The notes beneath the pieces were generated by a model, which did no database searches, had not been told where the DNA came from, and was given only the letters and a program-made list of their open reading frames with translations. The position numbers and the translations under genes were made by a program. Of a stretch of DNA of 10,883 nt, positions 1-6,724 are shown piece by piece. Numbering within the stretch: the stretch's first letter is position 1; each line of letters starts with the position of its first letter. Origin of the DNA: Ktedonobacter sp. (GTDB lineage: Bacteria; Chloroflexota; Ktedonobacteria; Ktedonobacterales; Ktedonobacteraceae); the NCBI GenBank assembly GCA_003450555.1, contig DMFQ01000100.1:1-10883 (forward strand), read 5' to 3'.

Positions 1-24
1 AAATACTTTTGAGAGGATAAAATC

Positions 25-741
25 ATGCATAAGTCGATCCAGGAACTTACACCCCGCATTAGCGATTGCTTAAAAGTTATCTTTGCCATGCAGGAGCGTG
101 GGCAGAAGATCTCGACATCAGCCGTCCGCGAGCAACTGGGAGTCAGCGATGCCACAGTTACTATGCTCTTCAAAGATTTCGCCGAGGCTGGCTGGGTAGA
201 GCATACCCCCTATCGCGGAGTACACCTCACACCTTTAGGTGAGCATAGAGCCATGGAAGTTATTCGCCATCATCGCTTACTCGAACTCTACCTGGCACGC
301 GAACTAGGCTACAGTTGGGATAAAGTGCATGACGAGGCCGATAAACTGGAGCATGTTATCTCCGAAGAATTTGAGGATAAATTAGATGCCCTTTTAGGGC
401 ACCCAACAGTTGATCCACATGGCGATCCTATTCCAAGCAAAGACGGTATCATTGCCGCACGCAAAGGGTGCTCGCTTGCCCAACTACAGGTTGGGCAATC
501 TGCATTGATACTACGTATCAACGACCAGGGCTCCGAAAAGCTCTGTTACCTTGGGCAACTTGGTCTATATCCAGACACGCACGTGCAGATGCTTGAACGC
601 GCACCCTTTGGTGGTCCTATGCGTATCCTAGTGGGCGAAATACCGCGCCAGATAGAACACATGCTGGGAGCAGAACTGGCGGAGCAGATCATGGTAACCT
701 CCCCAGAACCAGCGGAACTGACGAATATAACCAGTAAATAA
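25..741 (+). CDS. DtxR/MntR-family metal-dependent transcriptional repressor (long form with FeoA/SH3-like domain)
   Basis: Cytoplasmic metalloregulator expected to bind DNA when loaded with Mn2+ or Fe2+ and to repress metal uptake. Seen in the 238-residue product: an N-terminal winged helix (about 10-72), a dimerisation and metal-binding domain (about 73-142) with the family signature HRLLE (83-87) and HDEADKLEH (102-110), and a C-terminal FeoA/SH3-like domain (about 146-224). By comparison with DtxR, H83, E87, H102, E109 and H110 are conserved ligands. The DtxR Met10 and Cys102 positions are D14 and D106. Acidic residues there resemble MntR, but the MntR Glu11 position is K17. The ATG has a GAGAGG Shine-Dalgarno (11-16) at 8 nt. 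The transporter gene that follows supports a manganese role and autoregulation of a two-gene operon. The operator would lie upstream of the window. Family assignment is secure; metal specificity is inferred. Confidence 0.93.
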   Translation: MHKSIQELTPRISDCLKVIFAMQERGQKISTSAVREQLGVSDATVTMLFKDFAEAGWVEHTPYRGVHLTPLGEHRAMEVIRHHRLLELYLARELGYSWDKVHDEADKLEHVISEEFEDKLDALLGHPTVDPHGDPIPSKDGIIAARKGCSLAQLQVGQSALILRINDQGSEKLCYLGQLGLYPDTHVQMLERAPFGGPMRILVGEIPRQIEHMLGAELAEQIMVTSPEPAELTNITSK

Positions 742-765
742 ATAACATAACCATGAAAACTGATT

Positions 766-769
766 GGAG
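766..769 (+). promoter_or_regulatory. Shine-Dalgarno that decides the mntH start
   Basis: GGAG seven bases before the ATG at 777. The other in-frame ATG, at 753, is preceded by AT-rich sequence with no purine-rich site. The internal start is therefore preferred. Confidence 0.55.
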
Positions 770-776
770 TACCAGA

Positions 777-2093
777 ATGGCGTTGTTAACTGAATCGAGA
801 AAAAAAGTGGGATACGACCTACCTTGGGGCATACGCTTACTCAATAAGTGGAAGGGTTTACGCAACAATCGCTGGGGCCTTGGCATGCGCGAAATCTTTG
901 GTGCCTTGGGACCTGGCTTTCTCGTTAGTGTGGGTTATATGGACCCTGGCAATTGGGGTACGAATCTGGCGGCAGGAGCAGGCTTCGGCTATGAGTTACT
1001 CTGGGTCATCCTTGTCAGCAATATCATCGCTATCTTTCTACAAATTTCATCGGCCAAGCTCGGCATCGCTACAGGCAAAAACCTGGCACAGTTGATTCGC
1101 GAGCAGTTTCCCCGTTCAGTCGTCATCTTTCTGGGCATCACCACGGCTATAGCTATGATGGCTACAGATGTAGCAGAGGTGCTTGGCGGAGCGCTGGGTT
1201 TCAATATTCTTTTTCACATACCGCTTTTCATTGCAGCTCTCATTACAGGTGTCATCGTCATGGCGCTTCTAGGCTTGAGCCGCTGGGGCTTCCGCAATAT
1301 CGAATTTGTCATTATCGGCCTGGTATCCATTATTGGCATGGTGTATGTCTACGAAATGGCTCTTATTCAACCAGCCTGGGGCCAGGTAGCCCTACACCTT
1401 GTCACACCGCAGGTCACAACTGCGAGTATTCTCACTGCTGTCAGCATTCTCGGCGCAACGGTCATGCCGCACAACGTCTTCCTGCACTCTTTTCTAGCAC
1501 CGCATCGCCTGAGTAGCCCTGACGCTCCTCTACAAGAAAAACGCAAAGTCTTGCGCCTGGCGAAGATCGATACGCTGGCCGCTCTTAATGTGGCCTTCTT
1601 TGTCAACGCCGCTATGTTGATTGTAGCAGGTACCGTCTTCTTCCAGCATGTCAACCCGGTAGGGCTTGATCTGCAAAAGGCATCTGTGACCCTTGTCCCC
1701 GCTCTGGGAACATTTGCTGCCGTTGCCTTCGGCATAGGCTTGCTCACTTCTGGCCTCTCTTCATCTACAACCGGTACACTGGCCGGTCAGATCGTCTTAC
1801 AAGGCTTCCTGGGCAAGCATGTAGAAATATGGATATGGCGCCTCATAACCATCGTTCCGGCTCTCCTTGTTATCGCACTCAATATTCCCTCTGTCGAGGT
1901 TCTGGTTATCAGTCAGGCCATATTGAGCCTGCAATTGCCATTTACCATGGTGCCAGTAGTGCTTTTAACACGGCGTCATGACCTTATGGGAGGTCTCGTC
2001 AACGGTCGCTTCACCAACGTGTTGAATGTGTGTATTACGTTAGTGGTCACACTAATGAATGTGCTGTTGCTGTACACGCTCTTTTGGGGATAA
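777..2093 (+). CDS. mntH: Nramp-family divalent metal (Mn2+/Fe2+):H+ symporter MntH
   Basis: Inner-membrane proton-coupled importer of Mn2+, and to some extent Fe2+ and other divalent metals. The protein is strongly hydrophobic with about 11 membrane segments. Residues are counted from the upstream ATG at 753. The TM1 metal site DPGN is at 64-67, the TM6 site MPHN at 238-241 (Met238 is the soft ligand selecting transition metals, His240 the conserved TM6 histidine), and the TDVAEVLGGALG segment at 138-149 is typical of TM3. Length (438-446 aa) is normal for bacterial Nramp proteins. The start is chosen at 777 because GGAG (766-769) lies 7 nt ahead. The in-frame ATG at 753 has no ribosome site but would add only eight residues. 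The gene begins 35 bp after the DtxR-type regulator on the same strand, so the two are probably co-transcribed and repressed together when metal is plentiful. The last codons contain one arm of a 14-bp inverted repeat. Confidence 0.95.
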   Translation: MALLTESRKKVGYDLPWGIRLLNKWKGLRNNRWGLGMREIFGALGPGFLVSVGYMDPGNWGTNLAAGAGFGYELLWVILVSNIIAIFLQISSAKLGIATGKNLAQLIREQFPRSVVIFLGITTAIAMMATDVAEVLGGALGFNILFHIPLFIAALITGVIVMALLGLSRWGFRNIEFVIIGLVSIIGMVYVYEMALIQPAWGQVALHLVTPQVTTASILTAVSILGATVMPHNVFLHSFLAPHRLSSPDAPLQEKRKVLRLAKIDTLAALNVAFFVNAAMLIVAGTVFFQHVNPVGLDLQKASVTLVPALGTFAAVAFGIGLLTSGLSSSTTGTLAGQIVLQGFLGKHVEIWIWRLITIVPALLVIALNIPSVEVLVISQAILSLQLPFTMVPVVLLTRRHDLMGGLVNGRFTNVLNVCITLVVTLMNVLLLYTLFWG

Positions 2094-2115
2094 GTGCTAT
2101 GACACACATTCAACA
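2020..2115. repeat. Perfect 14-bp inverted repeat spanning the 3' end of mntH
   Basis: The left arm (2020-2033, TGTTGAATGTGTGT) and right arm (2102-2115, ACACACATTCAACA) are exact reverse complements separated by 68 nt. The left arm lies in the last mntH codons and the right arm just after its stop. Inside the loop a second hairpin can form: TTAGTG (2040-2045), loop GTCA, CACTAA (2050-2055). In mRNA this would fold the 3' end of the mnt transcript into a two-tier structure. There is no following U-tract, so it is not a canonical intrinsic terminator. A role in 3'-end stability or termination is inference. Confidence 0.5.
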
Positions 2116-2159
2116 GTGATTCTCTGATACTCTTTGCTATGGCATTCTCTCTAAAACTA

Positions 2160-2168
2160 TGCTAAAAT
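2160..2168 (+). promoter_or_regulatory. Extended -10 promoter for the FAD oxidoreductase gene
   Basis: TGCTAAAAT is an extended -10 element (TG-N-TAAAAT, five of six matches to TATAAT). It lies 54 bp before the TTG start at 2223. No good -35 sits at the ideal spacing. A weaker alternative is TTGCTA (2134-2139) with an 18-bp spacer to TATGCT (2158-2163). The 129-bp gap after mntH supports a separate transcription unit. Confidence 0.4.
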
Positions 2169-2222
2169 CCCCACGTATCCAATCAGAGCAAAACGAACCC
2201 CTGCTGACAAGGAGATTTTCAC

Positions 2223-3455
2223 TTGACCACGCATGATAGAAGATATGTGATAATTGGCAATGGTGTTGCGGGAACAACAGCAGCCGAGAATTTGCGCAAA
2301 AACGACCCTAATTGCAGCATTCACCTACTGACAAACGAGCCTTATCCTCTCTACAATCGCGTCTCGCTCCCTCGCTTCCTACAAGGCGTTATTGTAGAGC
2401 AAAAGGTGATGATACGCGATTTTGCCTGGCATGAGCAGAGAAATATTCAACTGCTGACAGAGACATTCGTCACAGGCGTCAACACTGACGAGCGTGTTGT
2501 TGTAACAGATAAAGGCCAGTACCTTCCCTACGATGCCCTGCTCGTAGCAACGGGCGGCTGGGCCAACCCCTTGCTTGTTCCAGGGGCGCAGGACGCCAAA
2601 CATATTTATAACTTCGTCACATTGGATGATACTAAAACTATCATTGAACGTATGCTTGAATCTCGTACTGCCCTTGCTTACGGCGGCAGCTTTATTTCCT
2701 ATGAATTATGCGATGGATTTGCAGTCCGTAAACTCGACACGACCTGGCTCACGCGTGGTCCCTACTGGCTCCGCAATTGCCTTGATCCCAACGGTGGTGA
2801 AGTGATTGACAACATCGCCAAGAAATTTGGCGTTGAGGTCATCCATGGCGATGAAATCGAGTCGGTCATTCCCAAAAATGGCGTTCCTAGCTATGTGAAA
2901 ACGAAAAAGGGGCGCGAGATACAGACTGATATGATTGGGATTGGCCTTGGTATCACCTTGAACACCAGCGTCCTCGCCAACACGCCGCTCGAAATACGCC
3001 AGGGGGTCGTGGTTAATGAATATTTAGAGACTAATGTACCAGGAGTTTACGCTGCCGGCGATGTAGCTGAGTTCTACGATTCAACGGTTAACGAACATCA
3101 CACTATGGGTACGTGGGATAATGCGATGGCGCACGGGCGTATCGTAGCGCTAAACATGGCAGGTGGCCAGCAGCCCTACCTCGATGTACCAACTTATACG
3201 AGTCCCCTCTTTGATGTGAATATTGCCGTCGTGGGAACCGCAGAATCAAATAATCCCGAACTCGTGAGCGTCGCACTGCGCGAACCTGGTGAGAAAGGCA
3301 ATGAAAACTACCGCAAACTGTTCTTCCGTGAGAACAAGCTAGTGGGCGTCCTCATGATTGGCAGTCCCAAAGGGCGCAAAAAACTGGTTGAGATTGTGAA
3401 AAACCAGCAAGTACTCGAAACAGCCGAACGTGAAGCTCTCTTGAGACTGAAATAA
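2223..3455 (+). CDS. FAD-dependent NAD(P)H oxidoreductase (pyridine nucleotide-disulfide reductase-like fold, NirB/rubredoxin-reductase type)
   Basis: Predicted soluble flavoenzyme passing electrons from NAD(P)H through FAD to an unknown acceptor. Seen in 410 residues: an N-terminal FAD dinucleotide fold with GNGVAG (12-17), the LVATGG segment (107-112), a central nucleotide-binding domain starting YGGSFISYE (153-161), the second FAD motif VPGVYAAGD (272-280), and a C-terminal domain ending in GRKKLVEIVKN, as in nitrite reductase NirB and ferredoxin or rubredoxin reductases. There is no redox-active CxxxxC pair, so it is not a disulfide reductase. The start is TTG: AAGGAG (2209-2214) lies 8 nt before it and no in-frame ATG precedes the first beta strand. 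The central Rossmann motif is degenerate (GGSFIS rather than GxGxxG). The strand that follows ends in TWLTRG, with no acidic residue, which hints at NADPH. Substrate and partner are unknown; the gene seems monocistronic. Confidence 0.85.
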   Translation: MTTHDRRYVIIGNGVAGTTAAENLRKNDPNCSIHLLTNEPYPLYNRVSLPRFLQGVIVEQKVMIRDFAWHEQRNIQLLTETFVTGVNTDERVVVTDKGQYLPYDALLVATGGWANPLLVPGAQDAKHIYNFVTLDDTKTIIERMLESRTALAYGGSFISYELCDGFAVRKLDTTWLTRGPYWLRNCLDPNGGEVIDNIAKKFGVEVIHGDEIESVIPKNGVPSYVKTKKGREIQTDMIGIGLGITLNTSVLANTPLEIRQGVVVNEYLETNVPGVYAAGDVAEFYDSTVNEHHTMGTWDNAMAHGRIVALNMAGGQQPYLDVPTYTSPLFDVNIAVVGTAESNNPELVSVALREPGEKGNENYRKLFFRENKLVGVLMIGSPKGRKKLVEIVKNQQVLETAEREALLRLK

Positions 3456-3472
3456 CATAGTTACACTGATAG

Positions 3473-3519
3473 CGTTGCGAAGATTGCCCAGGTCGAGTCC
3501 TCGAGCCATCTCCGCAACG
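3473..3519. repeat. Imperfect stem-loop between the oxidoreductase gene and the cysE promoter
   Basis: CGTTGCG (3473-3479) pairs with CGCAACG (3513-3519). After one A/C mismatch, AGA (3481-3483) pairs with TCT (3509-3511). The interior holds a self-complementary TCGA pair (3493-3496 and 3501-3504). It sits 18 bp after the oxidoreductase stop and upstream of the cysE promoter, which fits a transcript 3'-end structure. No U-run follows, so intrinsic termination is uncertain. Confidence 0.4.
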
Positions 3520-3559
3520 TTGCCATGTACCTCTAATGGGCAAGTTTGTACCCTTCTAC

Positions 3560-3588
3560 TTGACATCCTTCCATCTCTGCCCTACACT
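3560..3588 (+). promoter_or_regulatory. Sigma70-type promoter of cysE
   Basis: A consensus -35 TTGACA (3560-3565) and a -10 TACACT (3583-3588) are separated by exactly 17 bp. Transcription would start near 3595, giving a leader of about 57 nt before the ATG at 3652. I see no T-box or SAM riboswitch elements in that short leader. Confidence 0.6.
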
Positions 3589-3651
3589 TAAAACAGAACA
3601 ATCAGCGTGGGCGGCAGGCATGCAGGCTATGAGAAATGGGAAACGATTCTT

Positions 3652-4389
3652 ATGTCACAGTACATCTCTGAAGAGGCGGGCAATAATGAGTATGCACACA
3701 ATGCTGACCATGACCTATCACACCTACCTCAATTGCCACCAGGTGTCTCTATACCGGCGCCCAGCAAGACACCACGCCGCAAAACACATTGGCCTGACGC
3801 GATCGATGTTATTTTTGAGAAAGACCCTGCATGTCGCAATATCTTTGAAGCGCTCCTCTATCAGAGCCTTTGGGCAATCTTCTACCACCGTATCGCTCAC
3901 GCGCTCTATAAAGCTCACATTCCTTTTCTGCCCCGGCTTATCTCGCAGTTTGCCCGCTTTATGACAGGGGGTATCGAAATTCACCCCGGAGCGCAGATCG
4001 GCAAACGCTTCTTTATTGACCATGGCGCCGGTACTGTCATTGGAGAAACGACTGTTATCGGCAATAATGTGATGCTCTATCACCAGGTCACCCTTGGAGC
4101 CACCGGCTGGTGGAGGCGCGGACCAGGTCGTTTACAAAAACGCCATCCCGCTATCGAGGATGATGTTACCATTGGCGTCGGAGCCGCTATTCTGGGATCC
4201 ATCACCATTGGCAGGGGCAGCAAGATTGGCGCCATGGCCCTTGTGCTCGAATCCGTTCCACCAAATTCGGTTGTCGCCTCCAAACCCGCCGAGCTATTGG
4301 TAAAGGGCGGTGAGGCGCTGGAAAAGCACCAGGAGCTGACCCAGGGATGGAATAGCAATGATCCCTGGGAAATGGACTATCAAATCTAG
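3652..4389 (+). CDS. cysE: Serine O-acetyltransferase (EpsC/CysE, left-handed beta-helix)
   Basis: Transfers acetyl from acetyl-CoA to L-serine, giving O-acetylserine for cysteine synthesis. Seen in 245 residues: a poorly conserved polar N-terminus (1-45), a short helical SAT domain with FEKDPACRNIFEALLYQSLWAIFYHR (key span 55-80), then hexapeptide repeats from IEIHPGAQIG (108-117) to about 215. FIDHGAGTVIGE (121-132) carries the catalytic His124, and KRHPAI (163-168) is the conserved CoA-site segment. It is shorter than the 273-residue E. coli CysE and matches the EpsC-like subgroup. Ten residues (WWRRGPGRLQ) lie between VTLGATG and KRHP, where I recall about four, so this loop looks extended. 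ATG 3652 is preferred; an upstream GTG at 3607 would add 15 poorly conserved residues. GGGA (3638-3641) is a weak ribosome site. No cysK follows; the gene converges on the nucleoside hydrolase, with 7 bp between stops. Confidence 0.93.
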   Translation: MSQYISEEAGNNEYAHNADHDLSHLPQLPPGVSIPAPSKTPRRKTHWPDAIDVIFEKDPACRNIFEALLYQSLWAIFYHRIAHALYKAHIPFLPRLISQFARFMTGGIEIHPGAQIGKRFFIDHGAGTVIGETTVIGNNVMLYHQVTLGATGWWRRGPGRLQKRHPAIEDDVTIGVGAAILGSITIGRGSKIGAMALVLESVPPNSVVASKPAELLVKGGEALEKHQELTQGWNSNDPWEMDYQI

Positions 4390-4396
4390 ACGGCGC

Positions 4397-5329
4397 TCAT
4401 TCGTACGTCAAAATAGTGCTGATCACCATCTCCCAGAAACGCGTAACATCCAGGGCATAGCCAACGCGTGCATTGGCTGGCTTTCCTAGCATTCCATACA
4501 CATCACAAACAGTGCGTCCAGTTGTCCACTCTCCTATAGTCTCGATCTCGACACGCATAGTATGCGCGTGAAGTATGGTAGGATCAATCACCGCTGCTAC
4601 GGCGCAAGGGTCATGGACGGGCGGAGCAGGGAAACCAAAAACGTTACGGTAGGTATCACCAAAGAAGACCAGCAAGTCTGCTGCGAAGTTCGCTACCGTG
4701 CGCTTAGCGTCTCGTAAACGACTGATCACCGCTTCGGTCGCCTGGGCCTGGTGAGTAACCTCCAGGGGAGACATGGTAATGGGTCGGCCACAGTCAAAGA
4801 CGATTGCAGCGGCCTCGGGATCCGCCCATATATTAAATTCAGCCGCTGGCATCCTGTTACCAACGCCTATTGCACCCCCCATCAATGAGATCGCCTTGAT
4901 CTTAGGCACAACGGCAGGTTCACGGCGCATCGCCGTTGCGATATTCGTGAGCGGCCCCGTAGGGACAAGCGTGATATCGCCATCTGAACTCATCAGCAAG
5001 TCGACAAGGAGATCGACAGCGTGTTGTGGCACAACTTCGATATCGGGTTCTGGGATGTCAGGCCCGTCCATCCCAGACTCCCCGTGAATATCAGGGGCAT
5101 ATCTGGTCGGTTGCACCAGCGGTCGGTCCATCCCCCTGGCAATAGGGACATTACGGATATTTGCCAGCGAACAGATCTTCAGCGCATTGTGAGTAGTTTT
5201 CTCAAGCGACTGATTGCCCGCGACAGTGGTGATTGCAAGCAGGTCAATCTCGGGATGATGGGCGGCAAGTAGAATAGCGATGGCGTCATCATGGCCGGGG
5301 TCGCAGTCGAGAATAATTTTGTGTTTCAT
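4397..5329 (-). CDS. Inosine/uridine-preferring-type nucleoside hydrolase (IUNH family)
   Basis: Cytosolic enzyme hydrolysing the N-glycosidic bond of ribonucleosides to free base and ribose in nucleoside salvage. The 310-residue length is typical. Seen: the calcium-binding signature LDCDPGHDD (7-15) with D10, D14 and D15, Asn39 in AGNQ, His82, PTGPLTN (123-129), EFNIWADPEAA (164-174) with Asn166, and VHDP (238-241) with His239 and Asp240. His82 and His239 match the two histidines used by RihB-type enzymes, which are mostly pyrimidine-preferring; substrate preference cannot be fixed from sequence. The ATG at 5329 has a GAAGG site about 8 nt ahead on the minus strand. The gene diverges from the phosphofructokinase operon, with both promoters in a 188-bp shared region, and ends 7 bp from the cysE stop. 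It yields free ribose, so a ribokinase elsewhere would be needed to feed ribose 5-phosphate. Confidence 0.93.
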   Translation of the reverse strand: MKHKIILDCDPGHDDAIAILLAAHHPEIDLLAITTVAGNQSLEKTTHNALKICSLANIRNVPIARGMDRPLVQPTRYAPDIHGESGMDGPDIPEPDIEVVPQHAVDLLVDLLMSSDGDITLVPTGPLTNIATAMRREPAVVPKIKAISLMGGAIGVGNRMPAAEFNIWADPEAAAIVFDCGRPITMSPLEVTHQAQATEAVISRLRDAKRTVANFAADLLVFFGDTYRNVFGFPAPPVHDPCAVAAVIDPTILHAHTMRVEIETIGEWTTGRTVCDVYGMLGKPANARVGYALDVTRFWEMVISTILTYE

Positions 5330-5343
5330 TCATTGTGCCTTCA

Positions 5344-5362
5344 AGCACCCAACAGCGGTGCT
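5344..5362 (-). promoter_or_regulatory. Hairpin in the nucleoside hydrolase leader
   Basis: AGCACC (5344-5349) and GGTGCT (5357-5362) form a 6-bp perfect stem with a 7-nt loop. On the minus strand it ends about 15 nt before the ATG, directly next to the GAAGG ribosome site. It could tune translation or be a dispersed palindrome; no U-tract follows. Confidence 0.35.
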
Positions 5363-5403
5363 CCTACAATTCTTTCATTCAACAAAGCGTGCGGCATTGT
5401 TTT

Positions 5404-5432
5404 ATAGTAACATCTGAAAGAGTTCATTTCAA
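5404..5432 (-). promoter_or_regulatory. Minus-strand promoter of the nucleoside hydrolase gene
   Basis: Reading the minus strand, -35 TTGAAA (5432-5427, five of six matches) and -10 TACTAT (5409-5404, four of six) are 17 bp apart. The predicted start near 5397 leaves a leader of about 68 nt containing the hairpin at 5344-5362. Confidence 0.45.
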
Positions 5433-5440
5433 ATCAACCC

Positions 5441-5469
5441 TCGACGCCTCACCTCCATATTGGTATAAT
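5441..5469 (+). promoter_or_regulatory. Extended -10 promoter of the phosphofructokinase operon
   Basis: A perfect extended -10, TGGTATAAT (5461-5469), has TCGACG (5441-5446, four of six matches to TTGACA) exactly 17 bp upstream of TATAAT. Transcription should start near 5476, about 40 nt before the TTG start. It is divergent from the nucleoside hydrolase promoter, with only about 10 bp between the two -35 boxes, so one regulator could act on both. Confidence 0.65.
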
Positions 5470-5517
5470 ATCCAGGAATGACGTTGTTACTTCCTAAAAT
5501 CAAAGAGGAGATACTCC

Positions 5518-6724
5518 TTGCCCATAAATTCAGGTAATCTTATTATTGGACAATCTGGCGGCGCAACCGCCGTTATCAATGCCAGCCTCGTAGGCGCCAT
5601 CGAAGCGGCCCTCAAGGACACACATATCAATGGCATCTATGGCATGCGCTATGGCGTCGAAGGATTACTCAAAGAGGATATCATCGACTTGCGCCAGCAG
5701 CCAGCAGACTTGTGGCCGCGCATTCGTAACACGCCTTCAGCCGCTCCTTGGCTCTTGTCGCTATAAACTCCAGGAAGATGACCCCGAGCGAGTCATTGCT
5801 CTTCTTCGCAAGCATGATATCCATTACCTGCTCTACATCGGTGGCAACGACTCGGCGGATACCGCCCATCGTCTCGCGCAGTCAGCGCAGCAGGTTGGCT
5901 ATGACTTACAAACAATCAGCGTCCCAAAAACGATTGATAACGATTTACCTTTTACCGATCATTGTCCAGGCTATGGTAGCGCGGCACGTTTTATAGCGCT
6001 GGCAACCATGGATTCGACGCTGAATACCGTATCCATACCCTGGCATTACCCTGTCAAAGTAATTGAGACGATGGGCCGTAATGCAGGCTGGTTGGCAGCC
6101 GCCTCCGCTTTGGGGAAACGGCACGAAGACGACCCTCCACATATTATCATGATACCCGAACAGGCATTCAACGTGGATCGATTTCTAACGCAGGTTGAGG
6201 CGGTCTACCGTCGTATCGGTTATGTGATTGTCGTGGTCTCGGAGGCGGTACGCGACGAACAGGGAAAGCCCCTGGGCACCGTGGGACAGGTGGGAGAAGA
6301 TGCTTTCCAGCATCCGCTTTTGAGCGGAGCAGCGCAATATCTGGTAGAATTAGTCAAGCAACATTTGCAGTTGCGAGCGCGTTTCGATAAACCAGGCGAC
6401 CTGCAGCGCATGGCCTCAAACTGTATTTCACAGACTGACCAGGATGAGGCATATCTGGTAGGACAGGCAGCCCTTCTAGCCCTCCTGAGCGGCGAAAGTG
6501 ATAAAATGGTGACACTATTACGCCATACAGAACCTGCCTATCATTGCAGCACGGGATTAGTAGAACTGGCAAGGGTTGCCAATGCACAGCAGTTGATGCC
6601 CAATCACTTCCTGGATGAAAGCAAAACGATGGTGACGCAGGCTTTCTTCGATTACGCACTGCCACTGATTGGCGCGTCATTGCCCGATCACGCTAAACTG
6701 GCAAAGACGAAGGCACAACTATGA
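5518..6724 (+). pseudogene. pfp: PPi-dependent 6-phosphofructokinase, interrupted by a +1 frameshift
   Basis: Family role: reversible phosphorylation of fructose 6-phosphate to the 1,6-bisphosphate using pyrophosphate, in cytosolic glycolysis. The TTG start has GAGGAG (5505-5510) at 7 nt. Frame one encodes residues 1-76, including the phosphate-donor loop GQSGGATAVINAS (11-23), then runs to a stop at 5764-5766. The rest, from LGSCRYKL onward, is in the +1 frame to TGA 6722-6724. Removing one C (5746 or 5747) restores 401 residues, a normal length. GGND (108-111) and PKTIDND (136-142) carry the acidic residue and lysine that mark PPi users (ATP enzymes have GGDG and PGTIDND). D140 is the expected catalytic base and MGR is at 185-187. 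The downstream frame is fully conserved, so the lesion is recent or a sequence error. It overlaps deoB by ATGA. Confidence 0.85.
5743..5752 (+). other. Frameshift site in the phosphofructokinase gene
   Basis: The zero-frame codons are GCT CCT TGG; family-like sequence continues as CTT GGC from 5747. One extra C in the CC at 5746-5747 explains it. The run is not a long homopolymer, and no stop or rare-codon stall lies at the junction. The next zero-frame stop is 5764-5766. Confidence 0.8.

Noticed and set aside
1367..1747. Antisense open frame of 126 codons within mntH
   Set aside because: It is composition-driven antisense of a conserved transporter, with no recognisable domain.
3607..3651. 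GTG start for cysE adding 15 residues
   Set aside because: The GTG lies only about 12 nt from the predicted transcription start with no purine-rich site, and the added residues show no family-like pattern.
3595..3651. Possible riboswitch or T-box in the cysE leader
   Set aside because: The leader is only about 57 nt and shows no T-box sequence, SAM aptamer pattern or terminator/antiterminator pair.
3536..3964. Open frame of 142 codons overlapping the start of cysE
   Set aside because: It lies mostly inside the conserved serine acetyltransferase in another frame, has no family-like motif and no good ribosome site.
5743..5766. Programmed +1 frameshift in pfp
   Set aside because: There is no in-frame stop or rare codon at the shift point, and CCT to CTT re-pairing would be poor. 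A plain one-base insertion is simpler, although recoding is not fully excluded.
5630..6724. Second half of phosphofructokinase as an independent gene starting at 5630
   Set aside because: The first 39 or so codons of that frame are out-of-frame pfp sequence; it lacks the donor-binding loop and has no ribosome site. It is the 3' part of a frameshifted gene.
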